Shown: piece by piece, positions 1 to 4,466 of the stretch
How the letters are laid out: every line of letters starts with the position of its first letter
How positions within the stretch are numbered: the stretch's first letter is position 1
NCBI GenBank assembly: GCA_030425945.1
Contig: JAUHZL010000228.1
Span: 1-5,256, forward strand
Source: Alphaproteobacteria bacterium
GTDB lineage: Bacteria > Pseudomonadota > Alphaproteobacteria > Rhodobacterales > Rhodobacteraceae
Reading direction: 5' to 3'
Length of the DNA stretch: 5,256 nucleotides
Made by a program: the position numbers and the translations under genes
The notes under the pieces: model-generated
What the model was told of the DNA's origin: nothing
The model's input: the letters and a program-made list of their open reading frames with translations, nothing else
The model's database searches: none

Positions 1-514
1 CGTTGCCGATGCAATGCGCGCTGGTCGAGCAGGCCGAGGTGATCGAGTAGTTCACGCCCTTGATCTTGAACGGCGTCGCGAGGCAGGCCGAGTTCGTCGA
101 GGACATGCAGCGGGTGACCATGAAGGGTCCCATGCGCTTGGGGGCCTTCTTCTCGATCACCGTGTTGTGCGCGACGAAGAAGTTCGAGGTGGACGGCCCG
201 CCCGAGCCCATGACGAGGCCGGTGCGCTCGTTCGAGACATCGCCTTCCTCGAGCCCGGAATCGGCGATGGCCTGCTCCATGGCGAGGTAGTTGAACGCGG
301 CCCCCGGCCCCATGAAGCGGAGCTGACGCTTGTCGATCACGTCCTCCAGGACGATCTTCGGAACGCCGTGGACCTGGCTGCGGAACCCGTGCTCGGCATA
401 GACGTCCGAGAAGGTGATCCCGGACCGTCCGGCGCGCAGGCTGTCCTCGACCTCGGCGGCGTTGTTTCCGATCGGCGACACGATCCCGATCCCGGTGATG
501 ACGACGCGGCGCAT
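1..514 (-). CDS. fabB: 3-oxoacyl-ACP synthase I (KAS I), N-terminal part, cut by the window edge
   Basis: Cytoplasmic condensing enzyme of type II fatty acid synthesis. It joins malonyl-ACP to an acyl-ACP and is the KAS needed to elongate the cis-unsaturated intermediate made by FabA. The first 171 codons are present, reading leftward from ATG at 514-512. The protein opens MRRVVITGIGIVSPIGN, the typical KAS start. The nucleophile motif SACSTSAHCIG lies at residues 160-170, with the active cysteine at residue 162, close to Cys163 of E. coli FabB. The stretch MSSTNSACLAT (137-147) just before it also fits FabB rather than FabF. The two catalytic histidines and about 230 residues lie off the left edge, so an intact 3' end cannot be confirmed. 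A strong Shine-Dalgarno fixes the start. The gene shares its strand with fabA but is separated from it by about 2.07 kb of other genes, so it probably needs its own promoter or long read-through. FabB identity is confident; FabF is unlikely. Confidence 0.95.
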   Translation of the reverse strand, partial: MRRVVITGIGIVSPIGNNAAEVEDSLRAGRSGITFSDVYAEHGFRSQVHGVPKIVLEDVIDKRQLRFMGPGAAFNYLAMEQAIADSGLEEGDVSNERTGLVMGSGGPSTSNFFVAHNTVIEKKAPKRMGPFMVTRCMSSTNSACLATPFKIKGVNYSITSACSTSAHCIGN

Positions 515-518
515 GTGG

Positions 519-526
519 CCTCCCTT
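519..526 (-). promoter_or_regulatory. Ribosome binding site of fabB
   Basis: On the minus strand the sequence reads AAGGGAGG four bases before the ATG at 514. This is a near-perfect Shine-Dalgarno and fixes the fabB start. It also shows that fabB has its own good translation signal despite being separated from fabA. Confidence 0.75.
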
Positions 527-547
527 GCGTAGCTTCCGGCCTGTCTA

Positions 548-578
548 GGGGAGAGGGCGCAGGGGAGCAAGGGGAGGG
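548..578 (+). other. G-quadruplex-forming motif between fabB and the methyltransferase gene
   Basis: The plus strand has five G-tracts in 31 bases: 548-551, 555-557, 562-565, 571-574 and 576-578. The linkers are 3, 4, 5 and 1 bases. Any four neighbouring tracts satisfy the usual G3+N1-7 quadruplex rule. The plus strand is the template for fabB transcription, so the fabB leader RNA would be C-rich here and a quadruplex would sit on the template strand. For the methyltransferase gene the motif is 83 bases before the start codon. The pattern is plainly present; folding and any function are inference, and G-rich runs are common in such GC-rich DNA. Confidence 0.5.
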
Positions 579-623
579 ACCGGCCACCGCAGCGCCTTCG
601 GGTTAGGGGATTTCGCGTTTGTC

Positions 624-654
624 TGGTATTCGGGCGGGCTGACCTGAACGGAGA
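624..654 (+). promoter_or_regulatory. Possible promoter and ribosome binding site for the methyltransferase gene
   Basis: A possible extended -10 element, TGGTATTC, begins at 624. No convincing -35 is present 16-18 bases upstream. It would give a leader of about 20 bases carrying a modest Shine-Dalgarno, CGGAGA (649-654), six bases before the ATG at 661. The GGTATT at 625-630 equals the right arm of the TetR operator found at 2040-2055, but the matching left arm is missing, so it is at most a half-site. No convincing fabB promoter was found on the other strand in 515-660. Confidence 0.2.
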
Positions 655-660
655 CCCCCG

Positions 661-1428
661 ATGAGCCGCGACCATCTGACCGTGAACCGCGATGTCTGGA
701 ACGCGGACGCGCCGAACTACGTGCCCCTGGCCGAGCGGTTGTGGGCGCTGGAGACGCCCGAATGGGGTTGCTGGGGCGCGCCCGAGGCGGACCTGCGCCT
801 GCTGCCCGACGACATGTCCGGCATGGACGCGATCGAGTTGGGCTGCGGCACCGCCTACGTGGGCGCGTGGATGGCGCGGCGCGGGGCGCGGGTGACGGGC
901 ATCGACATCTCGCCCGCCCAGCTGGAGACGGCCCGCCGCCTGAACACGCAGCACGGCGCGGGCCTGACCCTGATCGAGGGCAACGCGGAGGCGACCGGCC
1001 TGCCCGATGCGTCCTTCGACTTCGCCATCTCGGAATACGGCGCCGCGATCTGGTGCCCGCCCGAGCTGTGGCTGGCCGAGGCATGGCGGCTGCTGCGGCC
1101 GGGCGGCACGTGCGTCTTCCTCGGCAATCACCCGCTGGCGATCATCGCCACCCCCTACAGCGGCGCGCCTTGCGAGCCGCTCCTCCACCGCCCCTATCGC
1201 GGCTTCACCGGCGCGGACTGGACGCAGGCCGAGATCGACCCGCACGGCATCTGCTTCAACCTGACCTTTTCCGGCTGGCTGGCGCTGTTCGCCCGGCTGG
1301 GCTTCACCGTCGCGCGGTACGAGGAACTCTACATCCCCGACCACGTGACCGAGACCCGCGCCTATGTCCCCGCGGACTGGGGCAAGCGCTATCCGGTCGA
1401 GCAGGTGTGGTGGTTGACGAAGACCTAG
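661..1428 (+). CDS. Class I SAM-dependent methyltransferase, substrate unknown
   Basis: A 255-residue soluble protein with the Rossmann-like class I methyltransferase fold (Methyltransf_11/25 type). The SAM-binding motif I is ELGCGTAYVG (59-68), followed by the acidic residue that holds the ribose hydroxyls in TGIDIS (Asp82). The segment GLPDASFDFAIS (113-124) is the motif II region, and LLRPGGTCVF (144-153) is the typical motif III strand and turn. The N-terminal 55 residues and a Trp/Tyr-rich C-terminal third probably form the substrate cap. There is no membrane segment or signal peptide. These motifs do not identify the acceptor molecule. The start at 661 is supported by CGGAGA six bases upstream. 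The stop codon overlaps the stop of the convergent tetR gene through a shared CTAG. The gene lies between fabB and tetR, inside the block that separates fabA from fabB. A link with the neighbouring cupin is possible but unproven. Confidence is high for the family and low for the role. Confidence 0.9.
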   Translation: MSRDHLTVNRDVWNADAPNYVPLAERLWALETPEWGCWGAPEADLRLLPDDMSGMDAIELGCGTAYVGAWMARRGARVTGIDISPAQLETARRLNTQHGAGLTLIEGNAEATGLPDASFDFAISEYGAAIWCPPELWLAEAWRLLRPGGTCVFLGNHPLAIIATPYSGAPCEPLLHRPYRGFTGADWTQAEIDPHGICFNLTFSGWLALFARLGFTVARYEELYIPDHVTETRAYVPADWGKRYPVEQVWWLTKT

Positions 1429-2036
1429 CGGTCCGGCGCCGTCAGGACCGACAGGGCGAGGGACAGCACCGCCCGCACCTCGTCCGGGGGAACGCCCGCG
1501 GCCCGGCGGGCCAGCGCGGCCTCGATCTGGGCGGCAAGGTAGCGGGCCGCCAGATCGGTCGGGACGCGGCCCGCCCACTCCCCCCGCGCCCGGGCCGCGT
1601 CGAGGAAGGCAACATAGGCCGCGATCGCGCCCTCTCCCAGCGCGTCGATCAGGTCTTGGGTCTGCGGCCCGAACCGTTCGCGGGCCGCGCGCATCTTCAC
1701 GAAAAGGCATCCGGGGTCCGACAGCGGGCTCTCCGACGCGTAGTGCACCAGCCCCTCCAGCGCCGCGTCGAACCCGTCCGGCGCGTCGAGGATCGCCAGC
1801 ACCTCCGCCAGCACCTGCTGGGAATAGGCCGTCAGCGCCGCGCGGGTCAGCCCGTCCTCGCCGCCGAAAGCACGGTAGAGCGACGGTTTCGACACGCCCG
1901 ACCGTGCGCAAAGCGCGTTGATCGACACCTCGGTCGGCCCCTCGTGCCAGTAGGCCTGCATCGCAAGCTCCGCGACCCGATCTGCGTCGAGGGTCTGCGG
2001 CCGTCCGCGCGGCTTCTTCGGGGCGTTGTCATCCAT
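1425..2036 (-). CDS. TetR-family transcriptional repressor
   Basis: A 203-residue DNA-binding regulator, a normal length for the TetR family, which works as a homodimer. The basic N-terminal arm KKPRGRP (7-13) is followed by the helix-turn-helix at about residues 37-58, including ARSGVSKPSLYRAFGGEDGL (44-63), a typical TetR recognition region. The rest is a helical ligand-binding and dimer domain with a PGCLFV segment (108-113). Its Cys110 sits roughly where some redox- or electrophile-sensing members such as NemR carry a cysteine; Cys43 is the only other cysteine. The gene diverges from the cupin gene across three ACC-N4-GGT palindromes, so autoregulation and control of the cupin gene are likely. 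There is no Shine-Dalgarno before the ATG at 2036: the preceding bases are A/T-rich and part of operator 1. Translation may therefore be weak or start on a very short leader. No plausible alternative start precedes the helix-turn-helix. The ligand is unknown. Confidence 0.93.
   Translation of the reverse strand: MDDNAPKKPRGRPQTLDADRVAELAMQAYWHEGPTEVSINALCARSGVSKPSLYRAFGGEDGLTRAALTAYSQQVLAEVLAILDAPDGFDAALEGLVHYASESPLSDPGCLFVKMRAARERFGPQTQDLIDALGEGAIAAYVAFLDAARARGEWAGRVPTDLAARYLAAQIEAALARRAAGVPPDEVRAVLSLALSVLTAPDR
1429..1450. terminator. Weak hairpin just after the methyltransferase stop, inside the 3' end of tetR
   Basis: CGGTCC (1429-1434) and GGACCG (1445-1450) form a perfect 6-bp stem around a 10-base loop, starting directly after the methyltransferase stop codon. 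No T-tract follows on either strand, so it is a poor intrinsic terminator. Because tetR and the methyltransferase overlap tail to tail, no other terminator can fit between them. Confidence 0.25.
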
Positions 2037-2039
2037 TAT

Positions 2040-2055
2040 AATACCAGTCGGTATT
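2040..2055. promoter_or_regulatory. TetR operator 1 (perfect palindrome)
   Basis: AATACC-AGTC-GGTATT has perfect 6-bp inverted arms around four bases, centred at 2047.5. It lies directly before the tetR start codon at 2036, and further outside positions also pair (2038 with 2057, 2037 with 2058). A -10-like TAAAAT (2058 to 2053, minus strand) overlaps its right arm, so a bound dimer would block tetR transcription. It shares the form ACC-N4-GGT with the two following sites. Confidence 0.65.
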
Positions 2056-2061
2056 TTATTA

Positions 2062-2077
2062 TTGACCGGGCGGTATC
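2062..2077. promoter_or_regulatory. TetR operator 2 (imperfect, overlaps the cupin -35)
   Basis: TTGACC-GGGC-GGTATC keeps the ACC-N4-GGT core and has the same GGTAT right arm as operator 1, but its left arm is degenerate. It is centred at 2069.5, 22 bp (about two helical turns) from operator 1. The left arm doubles as the best -35 hexamer for the cupin gene, which may explain why it departs from symmetry. Confidence 0.5.
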
Positions 2078-2090
2078 ACTTTCGTACCAC
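2062..2090 (+). promoter_or_regulatory. Candidate cupin gene promoter
   Basis: TTGACC (2062-2067) is a good -35 for a housekeeping sigma factor. Seventeen bases later lies TACCAC (2085-2090), a weak -10 matching TATAAT at three positions. This would start transcription near 2097 and give a leader of about 50 bases. Operator 2 overlaps the -35 and operator 3 the -10, the expected layout for repression. Confidence 0.4.
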
Positions 2091-2098
2091 TTGGTACG
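2083..2098. promoter_or_regulatory. TetR operator 3 (perfect palindrome)
   Basis: CGTACC-ACTT-GGTACG has perfect 6-bp arms around four bases, centred at 2090.5, 21 bp from operator 2. It covers the predicted cupin -10 and transcription start. Three sites with one spacer length and near-equal two-turn spacing suggest several TetR dimers binding along one face of the helix. Confidence 0.6.
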
Positions 2099-2133
2099 TA
2101 ATCTGGCAAACGCCGGATCGCCCCATTGGCACG

Positions 2134-2140
2134 AAAGGAA
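2134..2140 (+). promoter_or_regulatory. Ribosome binding site of the cupin gene
   Basis: AAAGGAA ends five bases before the ATG at 2146. It selects this start over an in-frame ATG at 2026, which would require translating through the operator region and would bury the signal peptide. Confidence 0.65.
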
Positions 2141-2145
2141 ACCGC

Positions 2146-2571
2146 ATGTTGAAGACCATTCTCGCCGCCGTGACCGCCGTTGCAACCCTCACCGCGGTCG
2201 CGCAGGCCGAGAGCCACGCGCACCCGACCCATGTCGCCGCCGCCGACATCGCGTGGCAGGAAACCGGCCTGCCCGGCGTGCAGCTTGCCCTCGCCTGGGG
2301 CAGCGAGGAGGCCGGGGACGGTGTCTGGCTGATCCGGATGGCGCCGGGGACCGCGCTGCCGCGGCACGGCCATACCAACGATTACTGGGGGCTGACCGTG
2401 TCGGGCACCTGGGTCCATGTCCACGAAGACGGGTCCGAGACGGCCACGACCTCCGGGGACTACGCCTTCGTGGAGGGCGGCGTCCTGCATGGCGACCGCT
2501 GCGACGGGCCGGACCCGTGCATCGGTCTGCTGGACTTCGACGGGATCCGCGACGCCTATTTCCCGGAATGA
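2146..2571 (+). CDS. Exported small single-domain cupin protein, function unknown
   Basis: A 141-residue protein with a clear Sec-type signal peptide: a Lys at residue 3, a hydrophobic alanine-rich core and a likely cleavage after AQA (19-21), giving a periplasmic protein of about 120 residues. One cupin barrel is visible. Motif 1 is PGTALPRHGH (67-76) followed by Gly87; motif 2 is GDYAFVEGGVLHG (104-116). His74, His76 and His115 are the expected metal ligands. The usual motif 1 glutamate falls at Tyr80, so the metal site would have three histidines plus something else. A second HVH (91-93) lies between the motifs. Cys119 and Cys125 (CDGPDPC) could form a disulfide in the periplasm. Such cupins include metal-dependent enzymes and simple binding proteins, and the sequence does not decide which. 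The gene is divergent from tetR and probably repressed by it. Its stop is 15 bases from the stop of convergent fabA. Confidence 0.88.
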   Translation: MLKTILAAVTAVATLTAVAQAESHAHPTHVAAADIAWQETGLPGVQLALAWGSEEAGDGVWLIRMAPGTALPRHGHTNDYWGLTVSGTWVHVHEDGSETATTSGDYAFVEGGVLHGDRCDGPDPCIGLLDFDGIRDAYFPE

Positions 2572-2585
2572 CGCCCGGGGGGGCG
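2572..2585. terminator. Very short hairpin between cupin and fabA stops
   Basis: CGCCC (2572-2576) pairs with GGGCG (2581-2585) around four G residues. It fills nearly all of the 15-base gap between the convergent genes. The 5-bp GC stem has no T-tract on the plus strand, so it may slow polymerase but is not a convincing terminator. Confidence 0.2.
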
Positions 2586-2586
2586 C

Positions 2587-3096
2587 TCAGCTCGCGCTCA
2601 GCGCCACCTTCATGTCCTTGACCTGGTAGATCACTTCGCCGTCGGCCTCCACGATGCCGTCGGCGACCCCCATCGTCAGGCGGCGGGTCTGCACGGCCTT
2701 GGTGAAGTCGACCTTGTAGGTCAGCATCTTGCGGTCGGGCCGGACCATGCCGGTCAGCTTGACCTCGCCCACGCCGAGCGCATAGCCGCGCCCCTGCCAG
2801 CCCCGCCAGCCGAGATTGAAGCCGGTCAGCTGCCACAGCCCGTCGAGGCCAAGGCAGCCCGGCATGATCGGGTTGCCGGGGAAGTGGCAGGCGAAGAACC
2901 ACAGGTCGGGCGTGATGTCGAATTCCGCGATCACGTGGCCCTTGCCATGGGCCCCGCCGTCCGCGCTGATGTCGGTGATCCGGTCCATCATCAGCATCGG
3001 AGGTTCGGGCAGTTGCGCGTTCCCCGGGCCGAACAACTCACCGCGGGCGCATTTCAGCAGCCCCTCCTTGTCGAACGATGTGGGATACTGGGTCAT
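2587..3096 (-). CDS. fabA: 3-hydroxydecanoyl-ACP dehydratase/isomerase
   Basis: A cytoplasmic hot-dog-fold enzyme that dehydrates 3-hydroxydecanoyl-ACP and isomerises trans-2- to cis-3-decenoyl-ACP, the branch point of anaerobic unsaturated fatty acid synthesis. The 169 residues match the normal FabA length. The catalytic pair is seen at His71 in FFACHFPGNPIMPGC (67-81) and Asp85 in LGLDGLWQL (82-90), one residue off the H70/D84 numbering of the mature E. coli enzyme. RGELFGPG (18-25), PPMLMMDRI (32-40) and ALGVGEVK (106-113) are further FabA hallmarks that separate it from FabZ. The ATG at 3096 gives the expected N-terminus. The only purine-rich ribosome site, AAAGGA, ends 12 bases upstream, which is rather far. 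The gene diverges from irr, as usual in alphaproteobacteria. Its usual downstream partner fabB does not follow directly; the convergent cupin gene does. Confidence 0.97.
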   Translation of the reverse strand: MTQYPTSFDKEGLLKCARGELFGPGNAQLPEPPMLMMDRITDISADGGAHGKGHVIAEFDITPDLWFFACHFPGNPIMPGCLGLDGLWQLTGFNLGWRGWQGRGYALGVGEVKLTGMVRPDRKMLTYKVDFTKAVQTRRLTMGVADGIVEADGEVIYQVKDMKVALSAS

Positions 3097-3129
3097 GCGC
3101 GGCGTCAGTCCTTTCCAGAAGTTCCGACC

Positions 3130-3159
3130 CGTCTAGCACCCCGTCTCGCCACGTGACAA
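3130..3159 (-). promoter_or_regulatory. Possible fabA promoter
   Basis: On the minus strand TTGTCA (3159 to 3154) is a fair -35. After 18 bases comes TAGACG (3135 to 3130), a poor -10. Transcription would start near 3123, about 27 bases before the fabA ATG. This is the best candidate in the gap but is weaker than the irr promoter. Confidence 0.3.
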
Positions 3160-3218
3160 GGTCGGCGCGCTGTGCGTCCGGGCCGCAGGGCCGGGCCGGG
3201 CGGGCAAGGCGTTTCGCA

Positions 3219-3248
3219 TTGAAATCCTGTGTCTGTGCCGCATATAAC
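3219..3248 (+). promoter_or_regulatory. irr promoter
   Basis: TTGAAA (3219-3224) is a good -35. After 18 bases lies TATAAC (3243-3248), a 5/6 match to the -10 consensus. The predicted start near 3255 gives an untranslated leader of about 18 bases with GAGGA (3264-3268) four bases before the irr ATG. It lies in a locally A/T-richer patch. I saw no convincing Irr or Fur box over it. Confidence 0.6.
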
Positions 3249-3272
3249 GGGGTCAGACCACGCGAGGATCGC

Positions 3273-3689
3273 ATGTCGCCCGAGACCATCACCCGCAGCA
3301 CACGCTGGCTGACCCGCGCCGGGGTGCGTCCGACGCGCCAGCGCGTGGCGCTTGCCGCGCTGCTGGTCGGCGACGGCAAGGACCGCCACGTGACGGCCGA
3401 AGGCCTGTTCGAGGCGACGCTGCGCACCGGCGAGCGGGTCTCGCTCGCCACCGTCTACAACACGCTGCGCGCCTTCTGCGATGCCGGTCTGATCCAGGAG
3501 ATCACCGTCGACGGGTCGAAGAGCTACTTCGACACCCGGATGGACGATCACCCGCATTTCTACTGGGAGGATGACGGCCGTCTGACCGACGCGCCCGCCG
3601 ACCAGCTCGAGATCGCCCGCCTTCCCGACGTGCCAGAGGGCATGGAGATCGCGAAGGTCGATGTTGTCATCCGGCTGAAAAAGTCCTGA
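3273..3689 (+). CDS. irr: Iron response regulator Irr, Fur family
   Basis: A 138-residue Fur-superfamily transcription factor. In rhizobia and relatives Irr responds to heme rather than free iron and controls heme synthesis, iron uptake and iron storage genes. The winged helix covers about residues 12-85, with AGVRPTRQRVALAALL (16-31) and the recognition helix region VSLATVYNTLRAF (56-68), both strongly Irr/Fur-like. ITVDGSKSYFDT (77-88) and the C-terminal PEGMEIAKVDVVIRL (121-135) are typical of Irr. The His cluster is HPH (93-95) rather than the HHH of Bradyrhizobium Irr, and there is no N-terminal Cys-Pro heme motif. Only one cysteine exists (Cys69), so there is no CXXC structural zinc site. 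The ATG at 3273 is chosen because of the GAGGA before it and the promoter at 3219-3248; upstream in-frame starts would run through the promoter. The gene is divergent from fabA and followed after 25 bases by the DUF3108 gene. Confidence 0.93.
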   Translation: MSPETITRSTRWLTRAGVRPTRQRVALAALLVGDGKDRHVTAEGLFEATLRTGERVSLATVYNTLRAFCDAGLIQEITVDGSKSYFDTRMDDHPHFYWEDDGRLTDAPADQLEIARLPDVPEGMEIAKVDVVIRLKKS

Positions 3690-3714
3690 CACAGTTCACG
3701 GCTAGCCCGGGGCC

Positions 3715-4428
3715 ATGACCCGAGTCCTGCTTTGCCTGCTCCTCGTCCTGCTCGGCGCGCCGCTGCGCGCGGAGACCGGGCGCGCGACCTATGACGCCGT
3801 GTTGCTGGGCCTGCCCGTGGGGCGGCTCGAGGTCGCGTGGCGGCTGGAGGACAACGCCTATGCCGCAAGCGCCGCCTTCCGCGCGGCGGGGCTCGCGCGG
3901 CTCGTCAGTTCAGGCGTCTACGCAGGATCGTCGGAGGGGACGCGGCGCGCCGGGCGCTTCATCCCCGGGGCCGTCGAGACCGAGCGCGATTTCGGGCGGC
4001 GGCCCTTCAAGGTCCGGATGCGGTACGCGGACGGCGTGCCCGAGATCCTGTCGCTCAGCCCGGACACGGCCGGGTACCGGCGCCTCGACCCCGCCACGCA
4101 GGGCGGCACGCTCGACCCGGTCAGCTTCGCGGTGGCCTTCCTGCGCCCCGTCGCCGCGACGGAGGCCTGTGGCCGCCGGTTCGAGCTCTTCGACGGGGCA
4201 CGCCGGTCGCGGATCGAAGTCGGCCCGGCCCTGCAGGAGGGCGGCGTGCTTCGGTGCGAGGGGCGTTACCTGCGGGTCGACGGCTACACGCCCGAGGAAC
4301 TGGCCGAGCGGACCGAGTACGCCTTCTCGGCGGTCTTCGCGGCAGTGGCGGGCGGACAGGTGCGCCTGGTCGAGGTCGATTTCGACTCTCTCCTCGGACC
4401 CGCGGCGCTGCGTCTGCGGTCCGAGTAG
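3715..4428 (+). CDS. DUF3108 domain protein, exported, function unknown
   Basis: A 237-residue protein with a signal peptide: Arg3, a leucine-rich core (5-13) and likely cleavage after LRA (17-19). The mature protein is probably periplasmic or membrane-associated. It resembles DUF3108 proteins in its predicted beta-rich build and in features such as ATYDAVLLGLPVGRLEV (24-40), a repeated-strand region near 84-115 (with RRPFKVRMRYADGVPE at 95-110) and the segment GTLDPVSFAVAFLRPV (131-146). The only cysteines in the mature part are Cys152 and Cys181, which could form a disulfide. No catalytic motif is visible and the family has no settled role. It begins 25 bases after the irr stop on the same strand, with no terminator between, so it probably shares the irr transcript. 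Its Shine-Dalgarno is poor, which fits translation depending partly on ribosomes from irr. It ends 38 bases from the end of convergent metK. Confidence 0.85.
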   Translation: MTRVLLCLLLVLLGAPLRAETGRATYDAVLLGLPVGRLEVAWRLEDNAYAASAAFRAAGLARLVSSGVYAGSSEGTRRAGRFIPGAVETERDFGRRPFKVRMRYADGVPEILSLSPDTAGYRRLDPATQGGTLDPVSFAVAFLRPVAATEACGRRFELFDGARRSRIEVGPALQEGGVLRCEGRYLRVDGYTPEELAERTEYAFSAVFAAVAGGQVRLVEVDFDSLLGPAALRLRSE

Positions 4429-4455
4429 CGGGCAGGCCGTTGTCCGGCCCGCCCG
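4429..4455. terminator. Hairpin between the convergent DUF3108 gene and metK
   Basis: Arms 4429-4439 (CGGGCAGGCCG) and 4445-4455 (CGGCCCGCCCG) pair over 11 bp with one A-C mismatch around a 5-base loop, immediately after the DUF3108 stop. The following ATTGCTTTGCC is only mildly T-rich. The placement in a 38-base gap between convergent genes supports a two-way transcription stop. Confidence 0.55.
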
Positions 4456-4466
4456 ATTGCTTTGCC

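Noticed and set aside
337..1911. A long minus-strand open frame of 524 codons across fabB, the methyltransferase and tetR.
   Set aside because: It overlaps three recognisable genes in other frames, is extremely Arg/Gly/Pro-rich and has no family features. It is a by-product of high GC.
2026..2145. An upstream in-frame ATG at 2026 that would extend the cupin protein by 40 residues.
   Set aside because: The extension runs through the operators and promoter, overlaps the tetR start and would bury a good signal peptide. The ATG at 2146 has AAAGGAA five bases before it.
555..2586. GGGCGC at 555-560 and 2581-2586 as a target-site duplication flanking the accessory block.
   Set aside because: Six bases of G and C are expected by chance in this DNA. 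The left copy is not at a defined boundary, and no terminal inverted repeats accompany it.
741..2621. A long plus-strand open frame of 626 codons across the methyltransferase, tetR and cupin genes.
   Set aside because: Same reason: low-complexity Arg/Ala/Gly-rich translation that crosses real genes and the operator region.
3105..3125. TTCCAGAA in the fabA leader as a possible Irr or Fur box.
   Set aside because: It has only 3-bp arms and does not match the Irr control element consensus as I know it. It overlaps the purine-rich ribosome site of fabA on the other strand.
3165..3212. GGGCCGCAGGGCCGGGCCGGGCGGGC run in the irr-fabA gap as a repeat or structured RNA.
   Set aside because: The repeats are short and irregular, and it can be read as simple GC-rich sequence between two promoters. 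No conserved riboswitch features were recognised.
3078..3272. An in-frame extension of irr starting at 3078.
   Set aside because: It crosses the fabA start and the irr promoter at 3219-3248, and its residues do not resemble Irr. The ATG at 3273 has a ribosome site and gives the normal N-terminus.
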